A stretch of DNA of 64,000 nt from Hydnum rufescens UP504 (lineage: Eukaryota > Basidiomycota > Agaricomycetes > Cantharellales > Hydnaceae): positions 28,105 to 92,104 of the forward strand of contig MU129135.1 of the NCBI GenBank assembly GCA_014904985.1, in the 5' to 3' direction. The stretch's first letter is position 1, and each line of letters starts with the position of its first letter. The translations under genes were made by a program, and so were the position numbers. The notes beneath the pieces were generated by a model, which ran no database searches, had not been told where the DNA came from, and saw nothing but the letters and a program-made list of their open reading frames with translations. Shown here in pieces: positions 23,205 through 34,915 of the stretch.

Positions 23205-25000
23205 ATGGAGACTCCTCTGACTCTCGCGATTATTGGTGCTGGTCAACGTGGAAAAGTAGGCAATCGTGTAAAGAGAGAAAGTAGTAGTTGCTGAGCCGTG
23301 TTCTCTCCCAAGGCCTATGCTCGATACGCCCTCTCCCATCCAGAGAAATGCAAGGTCATTGCCGTCGCCGAACCAAGGCCAAAAACACGCCAGATAATGG
23401 TCGACACTCACTCTATTTCACCATCCATGGTCTTTGAAAGTTGGGAGGATTTCGTGCGTAGCTCTGCGGACTCCATTGCTGCTGCTATCACAAGTCGCTC
23501 TGCCGACGGAAACCTTTGTGGACCTGGGCGGCTTACCGATGCGGTGCTGGTTGCAGTTCAAGACTCCATGCATGCCCCGATCGTAACTGCTCTTGCTGCT
23601 CAAGGCTATCATATCCTCTGCGAAAAACCAATGGCTACCTCTCCCGAGGATTGCATTCGAATGACTGATGCAGTCAAACGTTCTGGCACGATCTTCGGCA
23701 TTGGTCATGGTAAACAGTTGTCCTCGTCAATCTCAACCCTTTCATTTACCAGATTTATCAGTGCTTCGATATTCGCCTTATAACAAGGACATTATGAAGA
23801 TCATACAATCACGCCAGCTTGGTGACATCGTAAACATTGTTCATGTGGAGCCGGTACGCCTGTGCGTTCTTGTCATCTCACGCAGTTTGTCCTTCAATTC
23901 CGCTCGTAGGTTGGTTACTTCCATTTCGCACATTCTTATGTGCGAGGTAACTGGTCTACCGAAAAGGAATCTTCCTTTTCTTTGATGACCAAAAGCTGCC
24001 AGTGTGTTTCGCTATTTATTTCTTAGCATAATGATTGGGTGTTTGATGGTTCTGGTTCCTCAGTGACATCGATATCTTATGCAACTATCTCTCGACATCC
24101 GCATCGAAACCTGTGCGCGTTTCTTCTTTCGGCTCGCTTTCCCACTTTAGGAAAGCCCACAAACCGATGGAAGCTGGGGCCGCGAAAAAGTGCCTCGAGT
24201 GCCCCATCCAAGATGTGTGCACCTACAGTGCAAAGAAAAGTAAGTTGGGTTTTGAAACCTTTGGGTTTAAGTGAAACCATTATGGTGGATCCACAGTTTA
24301 TCTTGATCCTGTTTCCCGGGGTATTCTTTCATGGCCCGCTTCAGCTATTACGGACGGTACTCCCGATATCGAGAGCGTTAACGATGCTCTCGAGACAGGG
24401 AGATATGGCCTATGTGTTTACGAGAGTCCCAATGACGTTGTCGACCACCAGGTCAGTAACATCCATCACTGGTATTGTACATAGATCTCACCGTCTCTAA
24501 GGTTGTGAATCTGGAATTCTCATCTGGCCAAACTTGCTCCTTCACGATGGTCGCTTTCACGGAACTGATTTGCGAGCGTCAGACCCGGATTCATTTCACT
24601 CACGGCGAGCTGATCGGGAATATGGAGACTTTCACGACGACAGACTTTAAAGCACTCACTGTCCGCCCGAGCGAGCAGATGAACGACGGGAAAGCCACCA
24701 AGCTTCATACACCAGTGATTGATCAGATGAGTGGACACGGAGGGGGGGACATAGGCCTCATCGCCGCATTTGTCCAAGCCGTTAAGGAAGGTCGGCAGGA
24801 TATTCTGGGTATCACTGCTGACGATGTTTTGGCGAGTCACTTGACGGTGTGCAATCTTTCTGTCGTCTGATTTGCGTCCTCTATTTAATACCTTGAGGTC
24901 ACTGCAGGTATTTGCCGCTGAACAAAGCCGGCTTCAGGGTAGAGTGGTGGATGTAGAGATGTTCGAGGCCGAGGTGAGAGGGAGAATGGCAAAGGCCTGA
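23205..25000 (+). CDS. Gfo/Idh/MocA-family NAD(P)-dependent oxidoreductase
   Basis: Family of sugar and inositol dehydrogenase-like enzymes; the substrate cannot be told from sequence alone. The start at 23205 gives [17 protein letters not shown], the Rossmann G-x-G motif, joined by intron to [20 protein letters not shown]. Then [20 protein letters not shown] runs into the catalytic-type motif [18 protein letters not shown] joins [12 protein letters not shown], and [14 protein letters not shown] leads to [14 protein letters not shown]. The C-terminal domain has a cysteine pair in [10 protein letters not shown], possibly a metal or disulfide site. It ends [15 protein letters not shown] with TGA at 24998-25000. 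All introns join in phase and the gene looks intact. Confidence 0.9.
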
Positions 25001-25807
25001 ACTCGCTCCTTTCTGCCAATGTGCGCCACCGGACGTGTAGTGTAATCCCTTATGCTCTTGCATCCCTTGATACCCCCAGGAAATAATCATCGTAGGATAT
25101 CGCAGGCATTACTGAATGTTTGTACTAGATGCTGGTCCCAAGGTCCTTCGTATGCTCTTCCGCAGAGTGTTTCCATCTTATGGCTATTGAGTCCCCTTAC
25201 CAGCTCGACGACTATGTTGCCACTTCCCACCTCGACAGAACATACACCTGTCGCCTCGAATTTGTAACAGGGCTGCAGTGCTGTATTCGAATGCTCGTAT
25301 CAACCCTACTTTGCTCCTCGGAATCGACAACTGCATCTCGATCAGCTTCTCTTCACAACATTATGTGATAATGAGGAGTGAAACGTCATATGGAATTGTC
25401 TGCCGCATCTCTGACCCCAACAGCGCCATCTTCAGCTGATACCCAGGAAAACAAATTGTCAATTTACCTGGTTCTGTTTTGTTAGGTGGCTACCAAAATT
25501 CTGCGCGGCTTCCCTTATAATTACTGTAGCTTACCATAATCGACTGTGTTCTCTGGCAAACGCGGCCGCTGTGAAGACATGGGCAAGAGAAATACACTAT
25601 TCATAAACCTGGGGAACGTAATCGGGCCCTTCCCCGATCAGATAAGCTTACTTGGACAACTCAATAATTCATCTGGTCGTGGGCGCGACACCTAATAGAA
25701 TATCTAACGAACGTGAGGCAACAGTGCTCCGAATACACATTTGCAATCACCTCATCAGTGGCCATAAGTACTCACGACTGGGACCCCCTTCGAATCCCTC
25801 CTACGAC
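25001..25807. other. About 800 bp without a recognised gene
   Basis: Several 60-80 codon frames on the plus strand show no motifs or exon chaining. It probably holds the oxidoreductase 3' UTR and the Atg22 promoter. Confidence 0.35.
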
Positions 25808-28482
25808 ATGGCTTCACCTGATCTTGGGGAGACGATCGCGTTTCCGCATACGGAGATCAAACAGGTTGGGGATATGTCTGATATTCCTGGTATCGACCTG
25901 GAAACCCGTGCTAATGTCACGGCAGTGGATCACGACGGGCCAGTTGTACGTTCTGTTTTCCACTAGAATAGCCGTTGAAGGATTAATATTCGATATAGGT
26001 CACTCGAAGCGAGTTGTGGAGCTACTATCTTTATGTGAGGGCCACTTCTCATTCAGGATTGTGATCTCAATCGGCGTGCTTGCATAACAGTACAATGGAG
26101 ATGTGCGTCTTCACTCAGCGCGCTTTGTATTTTCTCTTTGTGAACAGCACATTCCAGAATGGTGTGGGTCCAAATGGCTACTCGTTGACGCTCTTCCAGT
26201 CCCTCGCCACTGGCGCTGGTACGCGGGATCCATTTTCTGGTGCTAGGATCTCGCATCTTGACCCCATATATTGTTACCCCTGCACATTCCTAGGCTGGGA
26301 CCCTGTGCGGGGCAAGGGAACCAGCTGCCTTGACCCCAATGCATCAAGTCAATGTGTCCTTCCCTGGGCGGGAGGAACAAAGAGCGTCAGTTCTATCGTA
26401 CTCATCGCGAACGGCCTGAGGTCAGCACACCGTAAGACCCTTGTCCAGCTCTTCAAATTCATTCTTTTTTTAAATCCACGATGAGCTTCATGTTTATGAC
26501 GTTGCTGTTCACCACTATTGGTTCCTCTGCTGACTATGGAAATTTCGGCCGGTGGTTGCTATTCCTCATCACGATTGTTTGCTGGGGAGCACAGTTTGGA
26601 AGTATGAGCTTGACCAGTCAGTCGTCATATGAAAGAGCCATACGTGCATCCCTGTGCGATTTTACTATATTTGGGGGATATTCGTAGGTCCTGACCGTTG
26701 GAAGGCCGCCATGGCGCTCTACATGATTAGCTTCATCACATGTAAGTCCCCCTGAAGAATTATATCAGGTAGGTGTACGTGCTTTCACAATTTTTATAGA
26801 CGGTGCATCCTTGGTGTTCTACGCCGCCATATTCCCTCGTCTTGCCCGTAATACCCCGTATTCTCGTTCTCTGCGATTGCGATATGAGAAGAAAGAGATC
26901 CTGGCCGAAGAATATGAGCGCGAGGAGAGTTTGGAGAAGAATCGGATCAGTAATATAAGCACTGTAAGAAGTCCTCCACCCTCGTGGTCTAATAATGATT
27001 CGCATTCCGTTTAGGTCCATAGTAATATCGGGTGAGCCTAGAGGAGCCATGGTCCATTCGGGAACCAGATTTAGCGCAATGGTCTGCACAGATATCTCTT
27101 TACCCTTTGTCTCAATCTCTCGATCCTTCTCCCGTTGGCCGCCAATCCCAAGGTTGATAACTACACTCTGGTCCTAACCAATGCATACTGGGTCCTCACA
27201 GGGATCTGGTGGTGTGGGTCCTTGTCCTCAGTTCCATCCCTTTTTGACGATAGTGACATGTCTTTTGTCTAGTCATTTTCCAAGAGCCTCGCCCAGGCCC
27301 GCCGCTCCCGAAGGGCCGGAACTACTTCACAATAGGATGGATCCAGGTAATTTCGTCCCTAGAGGAGCGGTTGCCATTCTTGCTGATCGATCGCGGCGTC
27401 GTCGATAGATCTGGGGGGCAATCAGACAGTACAAAGAACTCCCCCAGACATTCCTATATTTATTCGTGTTCTTCCTTCTCGCCGACGGACTCAACACGAC
27501 TGGCACTCTTATCAGCATCTGCCAAAATTCTAAGTTTAAGTTTTCCTTTCTTCAGAACACCTATCTTGTGCGCATCGCACTCTCACGCTCTTTGGACGTT
27601 CATGGATAATGAAACTCCTGGGTCTTTTAGGGTCTAGCTCAAGCTGTGACGTCTATCATCAGGTTCAAGGACACCGTTATATTTTAGAAAATCCTTGCGA
27701 CTGATGTAGTTTCTTCAGCACCCTCGGATTCTGGTACATACAACAATACTGGAAGATTGACACCAAAAAGATGGCGAGTTCCGATATTGATTTGAACATC
27801 GGTTCGCTTCAAAGCTGATGATTGAGACCTTAGTTTGTTGTGACCAATATAGCAACAGTATTGATACCTCTATGGGGAATGATCGGCATCTGGACCCCTA
27901 ATTTCGGTACGAAATAAATCATGGATAAGGTTGCATTCCCAGCGCTCAAAGCGTCTCCTTGTTACGGAAAGGCTTTCATAGGGTCTGGGAATTTTGGTAC
28001 GCGGAAATTTCAATATTCAAATCGCCATTTTTCGTGACTAGTAGGTGTTGTCTAGGGCATACAATGTGATATTTGGCTTGTTCCAGGCCCCGTATTACGC
28101 TTTCAGTGGGCCACGGTTTTTATAATATCCGTCTCCCCAGACGTTGACCCTCTGCTACTACTGCTCAGGTCAGACAATGATGTCAGAGCTCTGTCCACCG
28201 GGATTCGAGAATATGTTCTTCGGTTAGGAGTCTGCTTTGAGTGTACAGTTGAACTCTAACCAATGGGCATATTTAGGCCTATTTGGACTCTCGAACAGGG
28301 CATCCAGCATGATCGGGCCCAACGTCATCCAAGCGATCATTAACCATACAGGTAGCAACTGGAAAGGATTCCCATTCCTCTTCGCACTTTGCGCCGTGGC
28401 ATCTCTCGTCATCTGGTTCTTTGTAGATGTGAAGCGGGGTCGGAGAGATGCTGTGATGTTCGCAGAAAAGCGACGATCGTAG
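25808..28482 (+). CDS. Atg22-like vacuolar efflux transporter
   Basis: Atg22 is an MFS-type vacuolar membrane protein that exports amino acids after autophagic breakdown. The start at about 25808 gives MASPDLGETIAFPH, then ETRANVTAVDHDGPVV and, after introns, NGVGPNGYSLTLFQS, the usual family opening. Later exons give LTLLFTT-like helices, ALYMISFIT joined to YGASLVFYAAIFPRL, the charged loop KKEILAEEYEREESLEKNRI, VHSNIG joined to YLFTLCLNLSILLPL, LTNAYWVLTGIWW joined to FIFQEPRPGPPLPKGRNY, and FLLADGLNTTGTLIS. The highly conserved ELCPPGFENMFFGLFGLSNR leads to IGPNVIQAII, ending DVKRGRRDAVMFAEKRRS with a stop at 28482. Many short introns join in phase. The donor T|GTGGGT near 27214 was confirmed by frame continuity. 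It appears intact. Confidence 0.92.
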
Positions 28483-28735
28483 AAACGTGAAGAAAAAAAC
28501 CCGGGTTCTGGGGACGTGGCATACGGAAGAAGGGAATCTTGATCGAAGAGGGACACGGGTGCGAAGTCCGAACAGTGGTGATGATGTGGATCTCCTGCGT
28601 AAGCGCCCTATATGCAGATTCTGTACGTGTAGAGGGAAATCATCCCTAATCTTTCTTGGACAATGGGAAGGTGTATGATGAGGGTTGCTGACGCAGAATT
28701 GATGGGGTACATCTCACAGGCGAGAGCCATGAAAG

Positions 28736-29092
28736 ACACATTAGTTATTTCCCAGGAGTTTGACAAGGGCGTCGACAAGGGATTTATACAAAGTCTCCAG
28801 GTCTTGATTTTGCTTGAGGGCAATTCCAACAACTATGGGCCTTTTCAAACCAAAGCTCCCATCCCCGCCCCCCTCTAAGCACCACACGATTGTAGAAAGT
28901 TGAGCGGCAAGAAGATTGTAGAATGTATGCAATTCAGGGGTTGGTGGATGACCAAGAAGCGGTGTAAGTTCGACGGAGGGAGGGGGAGGTGGAGGAATGA
29001 TTCGATCGTCAGTGGATGACGTTGAAAACCGGGGGAGTTGGATTGTCTGTGGTAAGGTTGCTTGGATCTATGTTACACTTGTTCGATGCCAT
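28736..29092 (-). CDS. Unrecognised small protein gene candidate
   Basis: A minus-strand frame reads TIQLPRFSTSSTDDRIIPPP, PLLGHPPTPELHTFYNLLAA and QLSTIV, then, perhaps after a short intron around 28850-28915, ALKQNQDLETLYKSLVDALV and ends KLLGNN. The composition (Pro-rich linker, then two amphipathic helices) looks coding. An ATG at about 29092 opens MASNKCNID in a different frame, so a small first intron or another start is needed. I do not recognise the family. It lies between Atg22 and Gid8, antisense to both. Confidence 0.35.
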
Positions 29093-29674
29093 CTTCAGAT
29101 TCCATTGAGATTATCCACATACTAAGCATCCAACTTTCCCTAATTGTGTCACAAGAACTAGTACGCGATCTGAAAATGATTGAACGAGAAATTGAGTGGC
29201 CAGGCCCTCCACTAATTCCTCTTGCTGGTAGATGGGTTTCATCCGTGACGATGGGGCAAGATTTTGCTTCCGGTGGCGAATAAAAGCCACCCATTTTTTT
29301 GATGGTGCGGAGTCTCTCTTCTCTTGCTCTCCTCTCTCTCTTGATTCACTGGTACCTGTCATGCTTAGGCTAGAGCTACTATATCTGCAGCGGATTGGGC
29401 CCGTCGTCTCGAGGAGGTGCGCGTGTCGAAAGAGTGCGTGTTGGGGTTGTGTACGCCAGCCTCTCTTCTTCTCTCTGTTCTCTCCCTCTTTTCTTCCTCT
29501 CGAGGAGCGGTACTATATGATTAAGACAATATTGGGAATCTCTCTGATTATTCCCGATGAGACCAATAGTCTTTGGACGCCTATGATCCCGATTATACTT
29601 TTCGCGTAGTCCCCATGCTACCTTGCGATCATTTCATTCTCGATTCTCGCTGATCTCTGTTATGCCTTGTTAGG
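29093..29674. other. Region upstream of Gid8; first Gid8 exon not placed
   Basis: It contains pyrimidine-rich tracts (CTCTCTTCTCTT near 29310-29340 and 29465-29500). The Gid8 first exon must lie here or start at the visible exon, but no convincing MS.../EEW-type start was found. Confidence 0.4.
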
Positions 29675-30518
29675 GATCTGAATCGTCTGGTGATGGACTA
29701 CCTTGTCATCGAGGGTTATAAGACGGCTGCGGAGGAGTTCAGCAAAGAAGCCAATCTCGACCCCATGGTGGATCTCGACAGTATCGAGAGCCGCATGAGT
29801 ATCCGCGAGGCAATCCAACGGGGTGACGTCGAAGAAGCCATCGAGAAAGTGAACGATCTCAATCCTGAGGTGAGAATGTCTCTTTTTGTTTCTGTGCCCT
29901 GTCATGTTCTCGTTTATAGAGGACATGGTGCGCACCAAATGATTAAACTACTTCATGCACCACTCTCAGTCCCTGTCGGGGACGGTGATGAGATTCGTAA
30001 ACACCAAAACTTCAGTCTTCAATATGATTACCTACTCCTCGAAGCCCGTTTTTTATGTGCCAAATGCTCACAGCTCCTTATTTTTATATATGGGATAGAT
30101 TCTAGATACGAATCCCCAACTTTATTTCCACCTCCAACAGCAACGGTTGATCGAGCATATCCGGCATGGACGAGTAAACGAAGCGTTACACTTTGCTCAG
30201 TCAGAACTCGCGCCCCGGGGGGAAGAGAACCCCGAGTTTCTTCATGAGCTGGAACGCACGATGGCATTACTTGCCTTCGACTCGACTCCGGATCCGCCTG
30301 CTGCAATCGCTGCTTTACTCCATCCCTCGCAGCGCATGCGGACTGCTGGCGAATTGAATTCGGCGATACTGGAGAGTTTGAGCCAGGGGAAAGAGACGAA
30401 ACTTGTTGGTCTCGTGCGGCTCCTGTGTTGGGGTGAGGCATTACTCGAGGAGAAGGCTGATTTCCCAAGGGTCGATTTCTTACCTGGACTAGGAACAGGG
30501 AAGGCCAAGGCAGAGTAA
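29675..30518 (+). CDS. Gid8-like LisH-CTLH-CRA protein of the GID/CTLH ubiquitin ligase
   Basis: Gid8 is a scaffold subunit of the GID E3 ligase that degrades gluconeogenic enzymes when glucose returns. After an acceptor at 29674 the frame reads DLNRLVMDYLVIEGYKTAAE and EFSKEANLDP (LisH), SIESRMSIREAIQRGDVEEA and IEKVNDLNPE (CTLH start). Then an unusually long intron of about 230 bp (29871-30100) leads to ILDTNPQLYFHLQQQRLIEH and HGRVNEALHFAQSELAPRGE, then the CRA helices LHELERTMALLAFD, TAGELNSAILESLSQGKETK and LVGLVRLLCWGEALLEEK, ending at 30518. The coding frame is intact. The start exon is missing from my model. Confidence 0.9.
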
Positions 30519-31553
30519 TGTGTGATCATGGACACAATGGCGTAGTTGTGGTATCTGTACCTCTTATAAATACATGTATGCTTTACTATGAGGGGATCAT
30601 TCTATTTGCCACCCCTTGGGTATTAGCGCCCCCCGAGCGTTATTTGAGGCAGCGCAGGGGCAACATGTCTGCCATGCGGGGGTGGTGCTGGGCGTTTGCC
30701 GCTCCATCACTGAGTTGAACTTTTTAAGATCGAAAATACAAAGGGGGTGGTGGCGGAAGCAAATCCCCCCGGCATGGTAACACCCGGGTGGTGGAGGTGG
30801 GTGGGAAATAGACCTATCCATTGTGAGGATATCCCTCAAATGTAGGCTGACTCCCTTGCATCCTCAGCTGAGGTCTTGAGGGGGCCTGGGCAGCTGCTCC
30901 AATGATGATTTTTCGGTGAACCCCCAAACCACAGTGGTCACCGGATCCAATAAACATGCACAGCCCTAAAAATAGCTCTGCATCTGAGAAATTGCTAGTT
31001 TTTCGAAGCTCGTGTTGGCAGAAGCAGCGCGTCTCTTTGGATATAGGAGCATTCCGAGCCCGGCGCTTAAGTGGTGGAGTTACCAAGCCGTCCGAGTCGT
31101 GATGGAAGATCGCTGGTACTGTAGCTTGGTGTTATGAAATTTAGGCTCCTAGGACGTGGGCCACGTGGCGGTACCAACCTATCCTACCCCCGACCGCTAT
31201 GCTGCCGCTGCCGAAGAATGCAAGGGAACGAAGGGATAACACGTCTCCGCGGTGTTGATAGATATATCTCCTATAAGAGGCATGACGTATAGGGTTAGTC
31301 GTGCAAGTCAAACCTTACATGATTGCGAGTGCGGCCTTAGACATTCCTAGCCTTCGATACTCACGGGAACGGTCCGGCGGAGTCTGCAGCTTGGTTAACC
31401 CCCGGACACGCATGTTGTATCGCCTTCGGAGTCATCTCAGGCAAGCCGCTGTGCTTGAGATGGCGGTGATTCCGCAGCCTCAATGACAGTTTTCTACTCA
31501 GATTTTTTATAACTTCTGCCAGCAGCAGCAACATCAACAACGATCACCAAACG
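30519..31553. other. About 1 kb intergenic, no gene seen
   Basis: Frames up to 97 codons on both strands show no motifs. A G-rich stretch (GGGTGGTGGAGGTGGGTGGG, near 30786-30805) is present. The right end holds the GT32 promoter, with TATAAGAGG at 31273 well upstream of its start. Confidence 0.35.
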
Positions 31554-33074
31554 ATGTCCCTCCCCACAGTATTCCATCATCGTTCACCCTCCAAAGCAGC
31601 GCCCCCAACCTGGCTTCTCAAACTGCAACCGCCTCCACGTCTCACTCCAAAGAAGACATGGATACTTCCCGCAATATTCACCGCTATCTCTATTATAGCA
31701 CTCGTACAACATTCTCACCGCTACCCTTCTCTATTCCCGCTGCTTCCTCCCAACGGATACCGAGCCACGCTCCGATCCACAATAGACGTCGTCTTTCCTG
31801 CGCACATGAAACCTGGGCTTCTAGAGGCGCTGGATAACCGCTTACATCGGAAGAGCGATTCAGGGATTTCAAATAAATTGTTTCAAACCGACAAGGCGCC
31901 CCCATTGGCGAAAGACAACGAGAATTGGATGCGGCACGGTTTCGAACCCATATTTTATAATGATGACCAAGGTGCCGAGTGGGTTGAGGAAACCTTTGCG
32001 AATAGCAAAGTGGCTCGCGTTTTTCGAGAGCTTCCCTTACCTATTCTGTGAGAGTGTTCGTCCATTTCGCGGCATACGTCTTTCAATTAATCCGTTTATT
32101 TAGCAAGGCCGACATGATTCGGTACCTTCTTTTGCTCACCAATGGAGGGGTATACAGGTCTGTCACAGATCCTTTTCTAGCTCTGTAATAGGCACCTTAA
32201 TCTTCCGATCATCCACTGGATTAGTGACGTGGATACGCGCCCTATCATGCATATGTCCCAATGGGCCACCGGCGTCGAGAATTGGACTCCAGCGTTAGGC
32301 CCCCGATATCCTGTCCGAATGATCGTTGGAATAGAGGGTGATTTGCACATATGGCGCAACTGGGAATCATTGTTCGTTCCTTTTAACCATCGTTTCTCTT
32401 TCATTATCAAAACGTTGACTGAGCCTAATTTTCCAGTTTCCAAAGTATCGGTCTGATTAAATGTGGCCGTCACCGACCCCTCCAATTCACGCAGTGGACA
32501 ATTGCCGCCCAGGCATCACATCCAATTCTCATCGATACCGTCCGACGCATCGTTGACACTTCAACACTCGCCCACGCCTGGAACATCACGCATCGGCGCC
32601 AAATCGAAGCATTAGAAGCTGCCAATTGGCGAGCCCGGGCTGCCAAAGTCATGCAGCGGAAGAAACCGTGGGATGGTGACACGAAGGGACAGAAGCTCAG
32701 TGTACAAGAGTGGACGGGTCCTGCGGCCTTTACAGATGCCGTACTTTCGTGAGTACCCGGCTTTGTGTGTGCGGGGCCTCTTCAAATTTAAAATAAAATT
32801 GATTAGATATCTCCTGGCTACCGCTGGGGTGAGAGAGAAGGATCTCTATGGTCTTGACCATCCTGTGCAAATCGGAGACGTCATCGTGCTTCCTGTCAAC
32901 GGCTTCAAGTACGTCTTTGGTCGACCATCCTTTCAATATGTACCCCTGATCCCCACTATTTTTTGTCGTAGTCCCACCGACCAGGACATCTCAACTACAG
33001 AGTCTCGATCGATTCACATGTTCCGAGGCTCATGGAGGAAACCACCATCTGAATCAAAACGCCCAAAATTATGA
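31554..33074 (+). CDS. GT32 alpha-1,6-mannosyltransferase, Och1-like
   Basis: Golgi type II membrane glycosyltransferase that starts outer N-glycan chains in fungi. The start at 31554 gives MSLPTVFHHRSPSKAAPPTW, a basic N-terminus before a single membrane anchor, WILPAIFTAISIIALVQ (about residues 36-52). Family motifs follow: KLFQTDKAPP, FEPIFYNDDQGAEWVEE, FRELPLPIL joined to KADMIRYLLLLTNGGVYS. The metal-binding DxD motif SDVDTRPI is formed across an intron. Next come VRMIVGIEGDLHIW, LQFTQWTIAAQASHPILIDT and a C-terminal ESRSIHMFRGSWRKP resembling the HxFxGSW end of the family. Four introns join in phase. The final exon after 32970 is less certain. Confidence 0.9.
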
Positions 33075-33558
33075 AAATTACTTAATCAAGGACTACCTTC
33101 ACATATATTGCAACTCTTTCCCCATGCTGATGCATTTCAAGCGGCTCTCTTATTGGTGGGAGACTTGGCACTCGCAGTGTTTACATCATACAAATTGTCG
33201 GCGCTATTTCAAGACCCGCTTCTTGTTTGTTAATGGATGTGCTAAATAATGGGCTAATGCTTAACGGTGAACATTATGAAATCACCACTACTGTACTGCA
33301 CACGCTAAGTACGGTTGCCCAGCCTGGTACAAGCATGATGGTTACGGGTGTCATGAAATCGAGAAGGCAACACTCGATGGCTGCCGCGCTTAGCAACACT
33401 AGGCGTTTGATAATTTGTTTGCGACGTCTACGTGTCTTCAAGATCAATCCGAATATCGTCGGAATCGTGATGGCTATTATCGAAACGATCCGGAGAGCGC
33501 ATGGCGATGAAGAGTAGTTTTCCAGGAAATTGATAGCTTTAGTAGAAAATCGTATCCT
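33075..33558. other. Unassigned region
   Basis: A plus-strand frame of 96 codons (33227-33517) is unrecognised and lacks support. No repeat seen. Confidence 0.3.
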
Positions 33559-33837
33559 CTACCTCAAGGAGCCTTCAAGGGCGAGGTTTATGACGTATCG
33601 ACTACTGTGAAGCATTCCAGGGCCTTGATCAACTTTGTCGGGGCTCGCCCACGCCTGAATTTCTATCTTTGCCTGGCACCCATTGCCAAGATATACTTGG
33701 GCGAACTTTGTCAGCGGGAGGTCACGACCCAAACTGATTTCTTTCACAATTGGATCAAACGTCGCATCTCCACTGCGTAGAGAGCTTCTATGGTGATTTT
33801 GTTTTGTCGGACAAACAGGAATCATATACTCACCCAA
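33559..33837 (-). CDS. Unrecognised coding-like fragment
   Basis: The frame of 92 codons contains FDPIVKEISLGRDLPLTKFA, QVYLGNGCQAKIEIQAWASP and DKVDQGPGMLHSSRYV, a composition that looks like a real globular domain rather than random sequence. The leading residues before about 33770 look non-coding. I do not recognise the family. It lies just 3' of the HNH nuclease relic on the same strand and could be a separate small gene or the end of a longer broken one. Confidence 0.35.
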   Translation of the reverse strand: MGEYMIPVCPTKQNHHRSSLRSGDATFDPIVKEISLGRDLPLTKFAQVYLGNGCQAKIEIQAWASPDKVDQGPGMLHSSRYVINLALEGSLR

Positions 33838-33873
33838 GATTATCTAGGAGTGGCTACTGATGAGGAGCGTAAC

Positions 33874-34915
33874 CTAGAACGATTCACCATGGTCTCTTGT
33901 CTCGACTGATTGCAACCACGTCTTGACAGCATCATCTTGAGTTGAATCGACAGCGCTGGTCTTCCCCTTGCTTGCAGAGGACATCCAGTGCCATCACAAC
34001 GTCCATCACTTCACCAATGTGGGATTCTTTCGGTTGGCTGGTAGAGTGAGAGGCATTCCTGATGCTACCGAGGTTATAGCGATGTGGAACCAGCCGAGTG
34101 GTTGTTGATCCCTCGGCCGTGTCATTATGAGCTAGTCCACCCTGCAGTGCATGATTGTCATGGGTTTCGGCTTCGGCTTCGATATTGTTGGGATCCGAAC
34201 CGCTCGTCTACTCTCGCACGTAGTCCAGGAAGACCTTGGGTTCCCAAGTGCGGAGAACCACAACGCCTAGTCGAATATGAGACTGGGTGGCCAGTCAGCA
34301 TCACGAGCATCAGAATTGTTGGCGGCAAATGAGCTGTGCATACCACCCAGTGTAGCTTCATCGACGAAATGGGGTTAGGTGAGACGATTGTGTGGGATCG
34401 CCTCATAAATCTCTCGTTCGCGGCTAGTAGTTCGACGGTCAGGGCGAAGTTTGGAGTCTAATAGAGCTCCGTTGAATTGTGGACAATATATCTAGGAGGA
34501 AAATAGATAGCGGACCTTCAAAAACGCAGATTCACACAGAATGGAAATATGGAGTCCGACGCATAGGAGCAGACCATTTCGAGGGGGGACTCCAGCTCGG
34601 GAGCCCAAGAGATTCGCAATGTACTGGATTGAATTTAGAACACTAGGGGAGATTCTTAAAAACGTACCCCATCTCCCTTGGAATGAGGAATGAGGTGGGA
34701 TGTCTGATATTTCCCAATTGGCTCTCCACATGAACCGTCGCGTTGTCTGAGCCTGTCCCTAAAATTGCCGCATCGTGTAGTGAGATCCGTTGCAACAGAA
34801 GTCCTTGCTTCCATCGCGTCAATGTCAACGAGGCAGGGACCTCCTAGAATGGCGGATTCAAGGCCAACAATTATCCTCGTGCCCGAATCAAAAACTTGCC
34901 TGAGGGATAAAATAG
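33874..34915 (-). pseudogene. Fungal HNH-endonuclease-domain protein, probably degenerate
   Basis: Basidiomycete genomes carry many such HNH-domain proteins of unknown role. The frame after an acceptor near 34904 reads RIIVGLESAILGGPCLVDID, then FRDRLRQRDGSCGEPIG and the signature SHLIPHSKGD, an intron near 34695-34665, then SIQYIANLLGSRAGVPPRNG and LLLCVGLHISIL with the conserved N-G-L/I-L and histidine of the HNH fold. Downstream are TPNFALTVELLAANERFM and, in other frames, ADWPPSLIFD, EPKVFLDYVRE followed by an in-frame TAG, GEVMDVVMALDVLC and DSTQDDAVKTWLQSVE, with the stop at 33874. Frame changes and the stop suggest decay. No start codon was placed. Confidence 0.68.

Noticed and set aside
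25001..25807. Small plus-strand genes between the oxidoreductase and Atg22
   Set aside because: Frames of 60-80 codons without motif, exon chaining or codon signal.
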